NCBI GenBank assembly: GCA_020724325.1 | Contig: DYHC01000165.1 | Coordinates: forward strand, 1 to 5,234 | Length of the DNA stretch: 5,234 nucleotides | Direction: 5' to 3' | From: Melioribacter roseus | Lineage (GTDB): Bacteria > Bacteroidota > Ignavibacteria > Ignavibacteriales > Melioribacteraceae | Shown here: positions 1 through 5,234 of the stretch, piece after piece | How positions within the stretch are numbered: the first letter of the stretch is position 1 | Layout of the letters: each line of letters starts with the position of its first letter | Translations under genes and position numbers: made by a program | The notes under the pieces: model-generated | Databases searched by the model: none | What the model saw: only the letters and a program-made list of their open reading frames with translations | Told to the model about the DNA's origin: nothing

Positions 1-2
1 TA

Positions 3-101
3 ACAACTGAATCAATAAAAGCAGTTTTTATGTATTTGAGTCTAATTTTAATAACAGGTTATGTCATTCGGTTTTTCCTTTCAAAATTTATCGTTCCATA
101 A
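3..101 (+). CDS. Probable 3' end of a gene for a membrane-associated protein (partial)
   Basis: The third + strand frame is open from the window edge to a TAA at 99-101, giving 32 residues before the stop. The end of the product (about residues 9-27) is strongly hydrophobic (FMYLSLILITGYVIRFF) and finishes in SKFIVP, which looks like a membrane helix with a short basic tail. The frame runs tail-to-tail into the minus-strand nuclease gene, with only 4 nt between the two stop codons, a usual layout for convergent bacterial genes. Alternatively this is a chance open frame; an internal ATG at 30-32 would give only a 23-residue peptide. No family is recognised. Confidence is low because so little is visible and AT-rich DNA readily encodes hydrophobic residues. 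Confidence 0.4.
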   Translation, partial: TTESIKAVFMYLSLILITGYVIRFFLSKFIVP

Positions 102-110
102 TGTGTTATT
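50..110. repeat. Imperfect inverted repeat across two convergent stop codons
   Basis: Bases 50-63 (aataacaggttatg) pair with 97-110 (cataatgtgttatt) over 14 positions, with one G-G mismatch and one G-T wobble, leaving a 33-nt loop. The arms cover the stop codons of the converging + frame and minus gene. It could act as a shared 3' hairpin. Neither side is followed by a T-run, so it is not a canonical intrinsic terminator, and the stem is mostly A-T. Confidence 0.3.
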
Positions 111-1803
111 CCTGTAATTGATAGTCCCGCTTTGCTTTGTTTATAAAAATAAATTCATTTGCAATTTCTTCGATGCTTCCGTAATTCTTTAGATAATGTA
201 CCTTAATTTTACCTTTGTTCTTAACAAGCCAGGAAAGTGCAATTTTTAATCTCTCAAGATCTTTATCTGTAAGCTCCTTAAATAATTGTATTGTTCCAGC
301 AAAATAATTTTGCAGTACTTCTTCAAAACTAATGGAATTATCATAGTTTTTTATAAACATCTTACCTTCTAAAAGTAGCAGGTAATCATTTTCTTTTACA
401 CCTGAAACTTCAATTAATACGTTCGCTTTATTGATCGGCTCGGATAGTATTGTAGCTTTGTTAAGCTGCTTAAGAACTGTGTTTATTAGGTCCCTTGTGG
501 ATGCGGCTTCTTCATATTTTTTGTGCTCACTTAATATTTTCATTTTGTTTAGTAAACGGTTAACGGCAGATTGGTTAGAACCGCTAAGGAAATTATGTAC
601 TTTAATCAGCTCATCAAGATACTTCTCCTTTATAGATTTATAGATGCACGGGGCAAAACATCTTTCAATATCTGCCAGATAACATTTCTTTCCTTTCAAG
701 AAATCTTTCTCGTTACACTCGCGTATTTGAAAAGTTTTATCGATAATTTCTTTGATTGCAATTGCTGTCTCGCGGTTGGGATACGGGCCATAATAATCAT
801 TACCGTTAAAATCGAATGAGGTCACTCTTTCAACAGTAGGAAACGAAGTCAAATTGTTTACCATAAGAAAATAGTTATTAGAATATTTTTTCAGCAAGGT
901 GTTGTACTTTGGACCGTTTATTTTAATCAATTCAGCTTCAACAAGAAGTGCGGTCAGTTCTGTATTCGTTATATAATATTCTAATCTATGCGCTTTCTGA
1001 ACAATTTTTTTTGTCTTTCGCGGTGTATTGCTGGTAAAATAATTACCGACTCTCTGTTTAAGTGATTTTGCTTTACCAATATAAATTGTATTGCCATTTG
1101 AATCTCTAAAAAAATAAATACCCGGATCATCGGGAACCGAAGAATAATCCTCGGCTAATTTTTTCTTATTCATCTTGAAAGGTGCTCCTGAAGGGATGTT
1201 CTGGAAATGAATAAGATCGCTTATTGTATCTATGCTATAATCCTCTCGCAATGTCTTAAACATTTTAAGAAAAATTTTAGCAGCTGCGGTTGAATCACCA
1301 AGTCCTCTATGAACATTCCTGTGCCTGATCTTAAGTGACTTTGATAAATTACCCAGCGACCGGCTTGGTAAATGCGGATAAATCCTTTTGGCTAACTTCA
1401 AAGTGCAGATAGCTGAGTTTTCCGGCAAATCGATTCTTGATTGTTCGCATTCACTTTTTAGAAATGAGTAATCGAAACTTAGATTGTGTGCAACAAGTAC
1501 AGAACTACCAATGAATTCTTTTATATCATTTATTACTTCATCAAAATAAGGAGCGTATTTTACATCTTCATTCGTAATTCCGGTTAGCAATGTAATATTG
1601 TATGGTACTAATCTGCCCGGATTAATATATGTTTGATATGTATCTACAACTTTACCCTTCCTTATTTTTGTGATACCGATTTCAATAACTTTTTCAGTTC
1701 TTGCAGAAGTGCCCGTAGTTTCGAAATCGAAGACAGAGTATTCTTCCTCTTCAAAAGGAAGTTCTTTTAAGGTTTTTCCACGGTTAGATGATTTCTTTTT
1801 CAT
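106..1803 (-). CDS. DnaQ-like exonuclease fused to UvrC/Cho-type GIY-YIG endonuclease
   Basis: A 565-aa probable DNA-repair nuclease, cytoplasmic (no signal peptide or membrane segment). Residues about 20-185 form a DEDDh 3'-5' exonuclease of the Pol III epsilon type: ExoI FDFETTG (D26, E28), ExoII HNLSFD (D111), ExoIII H165/D170. Residues about 222-305 are a GIY-YIG nuclease like the N-terminus of UvrC and Cho: GIYFF at 228-232, YIGKAKSLKQRV with R251, LLVEAELIK with presumed metal ligand E289, and PKYN. C363, C374, C382 and C386 match the spacing of the UvrC cysteine cluster reported to hold Fe-S. Residues about 417-443 resemble the UVR motif that binds UvrB. The UvrC RNase H-like nuclease and helix-hairpin-helix are absent; the last 120 residues are unassigned. 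Such fusions are known in Bacteroidota and Actinobacteria. By analogy with Cho it may make a damage-linked incision followed by exonucleolytic trimming; that is inference. The start is ATG at 1801-1803 with a weak AGG upstream. Confidence 0.93.
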   Translation of the reverse strand: MKKKSSNRGKTLKELPFEEEEYSVFDFETTGTSARTEKVIEIGITKIRKGKVVDTYQTYINPGRLVPYNITLLTGITNEDVKYAPYFDEVINDIKEFIGSSVLVAHNLSFDYSFLKSECEQSRIDLPENSAICTLKLAKRIYPHLPSRSLGNLSKSLKIRHRNVHRGLGDSTAAAKIFLKMFKTLREDYSIDTISDLIHFQNIPSGAPFKMNKKKLAEDYSSVPDDPGIYFFRDSNGNTIYIGKAKSLKQRVGNYFTSNTPRKTKKIVQKAHRLEYYITNTELTALLVEAELIKINGPKYNTLLKKYSNNYFLMVNNLTSFPTVERVTSFDFNGNDYYGPYPNRETAIAIKEIIDKTFQIRECNEKDFLKGKKCYLADIERCFAPCIYKSIKEKYLDELIKVHNFLSGSNQSAVNRLLNKMKILSEHKKYEEAASTRDLINTVLKQLNKATILSEPINKANVLIEVSGVKENDYLLLLEGKMFIKNYDNSISFEEVLQNYFAGTIQLFKELTDKDLERLKIALSWLVKNKGKIKVHYLKNYGSIEEIANEFIFINKAKRDYQLQE

Positions 1804-1891
1804 AACCTAAATTTAAACAAAATAGAATAATCTTATTATTTGGAACTTCTAAAAAATTATGAATAGAAACCTCTAATAAATTTAGAAGTGG

Positions 1892-1994
1892 TATTTCGAA
1901 GGAGCGGAGCGACTGAGAAATGCTATTTCAAAGGATCCCGACTTGTCGGGGGACTGAGAAATGCTATTCCGAAAGAACGAAGTGACTGAGGAAC
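1892..1994. repeat. Three tandem, degenerate repeat units with variable cores
   Basis: Three consecutive units lie at 1892-1923, 1924-1964 and 1965-1994. Each opens with tattTCRAAgga or a close variant and closes with GACTGAGaAatgc (gactgaggaac in the third). The cores differ: gcggagc in unit 1, the hairpin cccgac-tt-gtcggg (1937-1950) in unit 2, and acgaagt in unit 3. The third unit is the most diverged. This resembles the short dispersed intergenic repeats common in Bacteroidota and Ignavibacteria genomes; that assignment is from memory and not from a search. Confidence 0.7.
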
Positions 1995-2025
1995 TACGAA
2001 CAGATTCTTCGCCTCACTTCGTTCT
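1974..2025. repeat. Perfect 12-bp inverted repeat linking two repeat units
   Basis: Bases 1974-1985 (agaacgaagtga) are the exact reverse complement of 2014-2025 (tcacttcgttct), with a 28-nt gap. The left arm is the core of the third tandem unit and the right arm is the core of the following TGTCATTCTGAA-type unit, so both unit families carry the same core in opposite orientation. Folding would compete with the 2027-2065 hairpin for neighbouring sequence without overlapping it. Confidence 0.65.
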
Positions 2026-2099
2026 GTTCAGAATGACAGGACAATTTCTACATTGTCATTCTGAAGTAATACCGACACAGTCGGTATGACTGAAGAATC
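2003..2099. repeat. Pair of facing TGTCATTCTGAA...GAAGAATC repeats
   Basis: One copy lies on the minus strand at 2003-2038 and one on the plus strand at 2054-2099. Both begin with tgtcattctgaa and end with gaagaatc. Their starts face each other, so 2027-2038 and 2054-2065 form a perfect 12-bp inverted repeat with a 15-nt loop. The minus copy has an acgaagtga core. The plus copy has an 8-bp hairpin core, ataccgac-aca-gtcggtat (2069-2087). I recognise this as a dispersed intergenic repeat type widespread in FCB and some other bacteria, of unknown function. Confidence 0.75.
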
Positions 2100-2102
2100 A
2101 AC

Positions 2103-2153
2103 AACCTTGAAGGTCATCAGGGTATCAAATAACAACGCTTGACCTTCAAGGTT
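2103..2153. repeat. Perfect 14-bp inverted repeat (aaccttgaaggtca)
   Basis: Bases 2103-2116 are the exact reverse complement of 2140-2153 (tgaccttcaaggtt), with a 23-nt loop. Each arm is itself nearly palindromic (acctt-N-aaggt), so each could form a dyad site alone or the two could form one long stem. No T-run follows either arm, and the repeat sits between divergent genes, so a terminator role is unlikely. It looks like another dispersed repeat; an operator is the alternative. Confidence 0.7.
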
Positions 2154-2290
2154 TAGGTTTGAATTCCACCGATAAATCTTGATCGCAATGAAAAGCGAAA
2201 TTTTTTAGAAGTCTTTAGTTATAAGTAATGATGCAGTTAGTTTCATTATTCGGGCTATTTTCAATATATTTCAATTAAAGAGAAACAGAA

Positions 2291-3088
2291 ATGAATATAA
2301 ATTTACTTTTTATTGGCGACATTATTGGTCAGCCGGGATTAAACATTGTTCAGATGTGGCTTCCCGGATTGCAAAAGAAATACAGGGCTGATGTAACAAT
2401 TGTAAATGGAGAAAATTTATCCGATGGAAAGGGATGTACCGATAAAGAAGCCAAACAGCTTTTTGATATTGGTGTAAATGCAATTACCGGCGGTAATCAT
2501 ACTTGGGATAAACATCAATCACAAGAATATCTAAAAAAGGAACCACGCGTTATTCGTCCATTAAACTATCCCAAAGGAACTATTGGAAACGGCTACTGTT
2601 ATGTCGATAGCTCTAAAGGTAAAATAGCTGTTGTAAATTTGCAAGGCAGAGCTTATATGTCTCCGATTGATTGCCCTTTCAGAACAGCGGACTGGGTAAT
2701 CCCAAAACTTAAGCAGGAAACAAAAGTTATTTTAATCGATTTTCATGCAGAGGCAACAGCAGAAAAACTTGCATTTGTTAATTATATAGACGGAAAAGTC
2801 TCTGCTGTTATTGGAACGCATACTCATGTTCAGACTTCTGATGAAAGAATTTTCCCAAATGGTACTGCTTACATTACAGATTGCGGAATGACCGGTCCTT
2901 ATGATTCTGTAATCGGGATGAAAACAGATGCAGCAATAAACCGATTCTTATATCAGACACCGCAAAAATATCAAACGGCTGTAGATAATGTTCACCTTTG
3001 CGGATTGTTTGTTAAAGTTGATACTGAAACGGGAAAAGCATCGGAAGTAGAAAGAATCTTTTTACCAGAGTTCGACAAAAAAATTTAA
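2291..3088 (+). CDS. ymdB: YmdB/TIGR00282-family metallophosphoesterase (cyclic nucleotide phosphodiesterase)
   Basis: A 265-aa soluble protein of the usual family length. It carries the full dinuclear metal site expected from Bacillus subtilis YmdB: D10 (FIGDIIGQPG), E41 and N42 (NGEN), N69 and H70 (GGNHTWD), H152 (DFHAEA), and H177 and H179 (GTHTHV). These match the B. subtilis ligands with a constant two-residue offset. YmdB homologues hydrolyse 2',3'-cyclic mononucleotides, and in Bacillus also influence mRNA levels, biofilm and motility; the role here is inferred from that. In many Firmicutes ymdB follows the RNase Y gene; that partner is not next to it here. The ATG is the first possible start, because an in-frame TAA lies at 2276. 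Upstream AAAGAGAAACAG is only a weak ribosome site. It is the first gene of the + strand cluster, 29 nt before folD. Confidence 0.93.
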   Translation: MNINLLFIGDIIGQPGLNIVQMWLPGLQKKYRADVTIVNGENLSDGKGCTDKEAKQLFDIGVNAITGGNHTWDKHQSQEYLKKEPRVIRPLNYPKGTIGNGYCYVDSSKGKIAVVNLQGRAYMSPIDCPFRTADWVIPKLKQETKVILIDFHAEATAEKLAFVNYIDGKVSAVIGTHTHVQTSDERIFPNGTAYITDCGMTGPYDSVIGMKTDAAINRFLYQTPQKYQTAVDNVHLCGLFVKVDTETGKASEVERIFLPEFDKKI

Positions 3089-3117
3089 GTGAACGGAGAA
3101 TAACTTTATAGAATTTT

Positions 3118-4005
3118 ATGGCAACTTTAATTGACGGTAAAAAAATAGCCCAAGAAATTAAAGAAGAACTGAAAGAAAAAATCAATTCTTTGAAACAAGA
3201 AGGCAAATCTATTCCGGGCTTGGTTACTATTCTGGTAGGCGATAGCCCTGCATCACAATTGTATGTAAATTCAAAGAGCAAATCGTGTATCGAAATAGGA
3301 ATGCACTCTAAAATTGAAAAGTTATCATCAAATATATCAGATAGCGAACTACTCGATCTGATAGAGCAATACAACCATGACAATAATTACCACGGAATAT
3401 TAGTGCAGCTTCCTTTACCAAATCATATTAATGAACAGAAAGTTATTGAATCAATAGACTTTAAAAAAGATGTTGATGGTTTTCACCCGGTAAATGTTGG
3501 TAAACTTGTTACGGGCAATAATTCGTTTTATCCGTGTACTCCATACGGAATAGTAGAACTCTTGAAGCGTTATAAAATACCAACATCAGGCAGACATGTT
3601 GTGGTTGTTGGTCGCAGCAATATAGTTGGTAAGCCGGTTGCTAATATTTTGGTTCAGAAAAAAGAAGGTGCAAATGCAATAGTTACTGTTTGTCATAGTG
3701 CGGTTAAAGACATTTCTCAATTCACAAAAAGTGCAGATATTCTTATTGCAGCTATTGGTAAACCGAATTTTATTAATAGCGGAATGGTTAAAGAAGGCGT
3801 TGTTATAATTGATGTTGGAATAAACCGCATTGAAGATACAACTTGCAGTAAAGGATATAGAATTGTAGGCGATGTTGATTTTGCCAGCGTTAAGGATAAA
3901 GCTTCTTTTATTACTCCTGTGCCGGGAGGTGTTGGATTAATGACAATTGCAATGCTGTTAAAAAATACATATCAAGCATATCTAAATTTTCAATCAGGAA
4001 ATTAA
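3118..4005 (+). CDS. folD: Bifunctional methylenetetrahydrofolate dehydrogenase/cyclohydrolase FolD
   Basis: A 295-aa cytosolic enzyme interconverting 5,10-methylene-, 5,10-methenyl- and 10-formyl-tetrahydrofolate with NADP, supplying one-carbon units for purines and formyl-Met-tRNA. The length is normal. The N-terminal catalytic domain has YVNSKSK (Y49, catalytic K53), VQLPLP (Q97) and KDVDGFHP (D120). PCTP at 140-142 precedes the Rossmann domain, with the nucleotide-binding [11 protein letters not shown] at about 163-173, and the protein ends with the signature [15 protein letters not shown] at 266-280. The insert [16 protein letters not shown] (179-194) is the form I associate with Bacteroidota/Chlorobi-type FolD. 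All key residues are present. The start is fixed by an in-frame TAG at 3109-3111. GGAG at 3096-3099 is too far upstream for a normal Shine-Dalgarno site. deoC begins 1 nt after its stop, so the two are almost certainly co-transcribed. Confidence 0.97.
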   Translation: MATLIDGKKIAQEIKEELKEKINSLKQEGKSIPGLVTILVGDSPASQLYVNSKSKSCIEIGMHSKIEKLSSNISDSELLDLIEQYNHDNNYHGILVQLPLPNHINEQKVIESIDFKKDVDGFHPVNVGKLVTGNNSFYPCTPYGIVELLKRYKIPTSGRHVVVVGRSNIVGKPVANILVQKKEGANAIVTVCHSAVKDISQFTKSADILIAAIGKPNFINSGMVKEGVVIIDVGINRIEDTTCSKGYRIVGDVDFASVKDKASFITPVPGGVGLMTIAMLLKNTYQAYLNFQSGN

Positions 4006-4006
4006 A

Positions 4007-4876
4007 ATGGACGCATCTATTATCGATAAGGTAGTAAGCCAGGTATTTATAGAAAAATCATTACAGGATTTTTATTGCAAGAGCGGTTCATGCCTCGGCT
4101 GGGAAAGAAATGTTGTAGATCAACCGGCTGCAGTAAAGAATATTATAAGTAATGGAGCAGATAGAATTGCTGCTGGTTTAGGAATTGGGAATGAGCTTGT
4201 AGATACAAATGTAGCACGTATGATTGACCATACACTTCTAAAACCTGAAGCTACTCCAGACGAAATAAAAAAACTTTGTGAAGAGGCAAAAACTTATAAT
4301 TTTGTTTCGGTTTGTGTAAATCCATGTTACGTTTCAATGTGTAAAGAATTGCTAAGAGGAAGCTCAGTAAAGGTTTGCACCGTAATAGGATTTCCGCTTG
4401 GCGCAACAACAACCGAAATAAAAAAAGCTGAAGCAGAACAGGCATTGAATAGCGGTGCTCAGGAAATTGATATGGTGATTAATATAGGAATGCTCAAACA
4501 AAAAAATTACGATTATATTTTCCATGATATAAATCAGGTAGTCCTTTCTGCTAAAAGACATAATGCAGTTTGCAAAGTAATTTTGGAGACGGCACTATTA
4601 ACCGACGAAGAAAAAATAAAAGCATGTCTGCTTAGTAAGGAGGCAAAAGCAGATTTTGTTAAAACATCTACAGGGTTTAGCACGGGCGGTGCAACTGCCG
4701 GGGATGTTGCATTAATGAGGTATGTAGTTGGTTCTGCTGTAGGTGTAAAAGCTTCTGGCGGAATTAGAACAGCAGAAGATGCCAAATTGATGATTGAAAG
4801 CGGTGCAGATAGAATTGGTGCCAGCGCAAGTGTTAAGATTGTTAAAGGCGAAAAATCTGCTGCAGGTGGCTATTAG
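4007..4876 (+). CDS. deoC: Deoxyribose-phosphate aldolase DeoC with N-terminal extension
   Basis: A 289-aa class I aldolase cleaving 2-deoxyribose-5-phosphate to glyceraldehyde-3-phosphate and acetaldehyde in deoxynucleoside catabolism. The core TIM barrel starts near residue 70 ([11 protein letters not shown]). Catalytic residues by alignment with E. coli: D155 (EIDMVIN), Schiff-base K219 (FVKTSTGF) and K248 ([10 protein letters not shown]). [10 protein letters not shown] (264-273) is the phosphate-binding end. The C-terminal Y289 matches the terminal tyrosine important in E. coli. The core is of usual bacterial length (about 220); the first 65 or so residues are extra. They carry C24 and C29 and a sequence, [10 protein letters not shown], that echoes the C-terminal motif. 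Extended DeoC proteins of this sort exist in several phyla. The start is supported by AGGA at 3996-3999, 7 nt before ATG and inside the folD end; the stop overlaps the next gene by one base. Confidence 0.95.
   Translation: MDASIIDKVVSQVFIEKSLQDFYCKSGSCLGWERNVVDQPAAVKNIISNGADRIAAGLGIGNELVDTNVARMIDHTLLKPEATPDEIKKLCEEAKTYNFVSVCVNPCYVSMCKELLRGSSVKVCTVIGFPLGATTTEIKKAEAEQALNSGAQEIDMVINIGMLKQKNYDYIFHDINQVVLSAKRHNAVCKVILETALLTDEEKIKACLLSKEAKADFVKTSTGFSTGGATAGDVALMRYVVGSAVGVKASGGIRTAEDAKLMIESGADRIGASASVKIVKGEKSAAGGY
4864..4869 (+). promoter_or_regulatory. Likely ribosome binding site for the GTG-started HicB-like gene
   Basis: AGGTGG lies within the last codons of deoC, 6 nt before the GTG at 4876 and 9 nt before the in-frame GTG at 4879. 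It differs by one base from AGGAGG. It supports a GTG start overlapping the deoC stop codon, in a region with no ATG in that frame. Confidence 0.45.
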
Positions 4877-5100
4877 TGGTGCTTGATTTAATTGTTTTGC
4901 AGTCCGATGACGGCTATTCTGCCGAAATACCTTCTATAAAAGGATGCGAATGCTGGGCGCATAATGAAGATGATGCAATATCCAAAACGCTCGAATTGTT
5001 CCGGTTCTATATTCAGGTTGATTCCAATTTCAAAATAAAAGTTGATCTTGCTCGTAAGGAAGGTTCAAGAAAAATATATAAAATTATTTTCGATAAGTGA
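4876..5100 (+). CDS. Orphan HicB-like small protein
   Basis: A 74-aa protein with the HicB-like antitoxin fold signature: a leading strand (LDLIVLQSDDG), GYSAEIPSIKGC (13-24), an acidic turn and a helix (EDDAISKTLELFRFYI, 31-46). Strand W27 and N30 occupy the place where HicB usually has its G-x-T. The end (47-74) is a short basic strand region with no ribbon-helix-helix or HTH DNA-binding domain. No HicA toxin gene is adjacent: deoC precedes it with a 1-base overlap (TAGTG) and trmH follows after 1 nt. It is therefore probably a co-opted HicB-fold domain in a housekeeping operon, not half of a toxin-antitoxin pair; its function is unknown. The start is GTG at 4876, with AGGTGG at 4864-4869 at good spacing; GTG at 4879 is equally possible. 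Translation is probably coupled to deoC. Confidence 0.75.
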   Translation: MVLDLIVLQSDDGYSAEIPSIKGCECWAHNEDDAISKTLELFRFYIQVDSNFKIKVDLARKEGSRKIYKIIFDK

Positions 5101-5101
5101 T

Positions 5102-5234
5102 ATGCGTAAATTTCTTACCGGGAAAAGACTTCAAAAAATTATGAGAGCAGCCGGCGCAAGACAATTTTCTCTTTCAATTGTTCTAGAAAATATCTACGAT
5201 TCTCACAATGTTAGCGCAATAATCCGCTCTTGTG
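5102..5234 (+). CDS. trmH: TrmH-type tRNA (guanosine-2'-O-)-methyltransferase, N-terminal part (cut by window end)
   Basis: Only the first 44 residues are visible; the gene runs off the window. The sequence has the TrmH N-terminal pattern: a basic helix (MRKFLTGKRLQKIMRAAGARQ), then SIVLENIYDSHNVSAIIRSC at 25-44. N36 and R42 correspond to the conserved asparagine and the catalytic arginine of the SPOUT enzyme TrmH (N35 and R41 in Thermus thermophilus). TrmH uses S-adenosylmethionine to methylate the ribose of G18 in the tRNA D-loop. The C-terminal knot and SAM site cannot be checked, so a related SpoU-family rRNA methyltransferase cannot be fully excluded. The ATG follows the HicB-like stop by 1 nt, which points to translational coupling; there is no clear Shine-Dalgarno sequence. 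Confidence 0.85.
   Translation, partial: MRKFLTGKRLQKIMRAAGARQFSLSIVLENIYDSHNVSAIIRSC

Larger units (their letters stand above)
1845..2212. repeat. Perfect 14-bp inverted repeat bracketing the repeat island
   Basis: Bases 1845-1858 (acttctaaaaaatt) are the exact reverse complement of 2199-2212 (aattttttagaagt). The arms enclose every other repeat in the intergenic region. A shorter copy of the inner part, tttagaagt, occurs at 1881-1889. The arms could be ends of a small non-autonomous element, or a shared upstream signal, since each lies ahead of one divergent gene (42 nt before the nuclease start, 78 nt before ymdB). No target-site duplication is visible, and the arms encode nothing. Confidence 0.6.
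1804..2290. other. Divergent intergenic region packed with repeats
   Basis: This 487-bp region separates the minus-strand nuclease gene from the + strand ymdB cluster, so it must hold promoters in both directions. I find no convincing gene in it. The centre (about 1892-2153) is occupied by repeats listed separately; the two ends (1804-1890 and 2154-2290) are AT-rich and are the likely promoter and leader zones. TAGGTTTG at 2154-2161 fits the Bacteroidota -7 pattern TAnnTTTG, but no -33 TTG lies at the right distance. No sigma-70 pair is convincing either. The ymdB start is preceded by a purine-rich AAAGAGAAACAG rather than a true Shine-Dalgarno sequence. Confidence 0.8.

Noticed and set aside
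431..819. Two overlapping + strand open frames (431-643 and 571-819)
   Set aside because: They lie antisense inside the well-supported nuclease gene, have no recognisable domain, and are shadows of its coding frame.
1892..2153. CRISPR array
   Set aside because: The repeats are degenerate, change orientation and have no regular unique spacers; no cas gene is present.
2003..2153. Intrinsic terminators
   Set aside because: The hairpins lack downstream T-runs and lie between divergent genes, where no transcript needs to end.
1804..2290. Riboswitch or small RNA leader upstream of the folD cluster
   Set aside because: I could not match any known folate, purine or other riboswitch consensus; the structure seen is explained by the repeats.
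3012..3383. 123-codon minus-strand open frame
   Set aside because: It spans the ymdB end and the folD start, both strongly supported on the other strand; its product shows no family features.
4251..4785. Three minus-strand open frames within deoC
   Set aside because: All are antisense to the conserved aldolase core and have low-complexity or composition-driven products.
4876..5234. HicAB toxin-antitoxin module
   Set aside because: The gene after the HicB-like protein is trmH-like and the gene before is deoC; no HicA double-stranded-RNA-binding-like toxin is present.

Overview
This AT-rich 5.2 kb window looks like part of a chromosome from the Bacteroidota/Ignavibacteria side of the FCB group. 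The taxonomic call is an inference. It rests on base composition, a FolD with the '[16 protein letters not shown]' insert I associate with that group, weak Shine-Dalgarno sequences at most starts, and an intergenic repeat family of the TGTCATTCTGAA...GAAGAATC kind.

Layout. (1) Bases 3-101 are probably the 3' end of a + strand gene for a small membrane-type protein. It converges on the next gene with a 4-nt gap, and an imperfect inverted repeat covers both stop codons. (2) Bases 106-1803 (minus) encode a 565-aa fusion of a DnaQ-like DEDDh 3'-5' exonuclease and a UvrC/Cho-type GIY-YIG nuclease. It keeps a UvrC-like four-cysteine cluster and a UVR-like helix but lacks the UvrC C-terminal nuclease and helix-hairpin-helix region. 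(3) Bases 1804-2290 are a 487-bp divergent intergenic region filled with modular repeats: three tandem copies of one unit, two facing copies of a TGTCATTCTGAA unit, and a perfect 14-bp inverted repeat. The whole island is bracketed by another perfect 14-bp inverted repeat. (4) Bases 2291 to the end hold a compact + strand cluster: ymdB-type phosphodiesterase, folD, deoC with an N-terminal extension, a 74-aa orphan HicB-like protein, and the start of a TrmH-type tRNA 2'-O-methyltransferase cut by the window edge.

How the genes fit together. From folD onward the spacing is +1 nt, a 1-nt overlap and +1 nt, so folD, deoC, the HicB-like gene and trmH are very likely co-transcribed. ymdB lies 29 nt upstream of folD and is probably in the same unit. 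Products cover one-carbon metabolism (FolD), deoxyribose-phosphate breakdown (DeoC), cyclic-nucleotide hydrolysis (YmdB) and tRNA modification (TrmH). They form no single pathway; this reads as a housekeeping operon. The exonuclease/GIY-YIG gene is a separate DNA-repair locus transcribed away from it.

I see no CRISPR array, tRNA or rRNA, transposase or integrase. The points most worth a second look are the modular repeat island with its bracketing inverted repeat and the partnerless HicB-like gene inside the housekeeping operon. Neither is demonstrated to be a new system.
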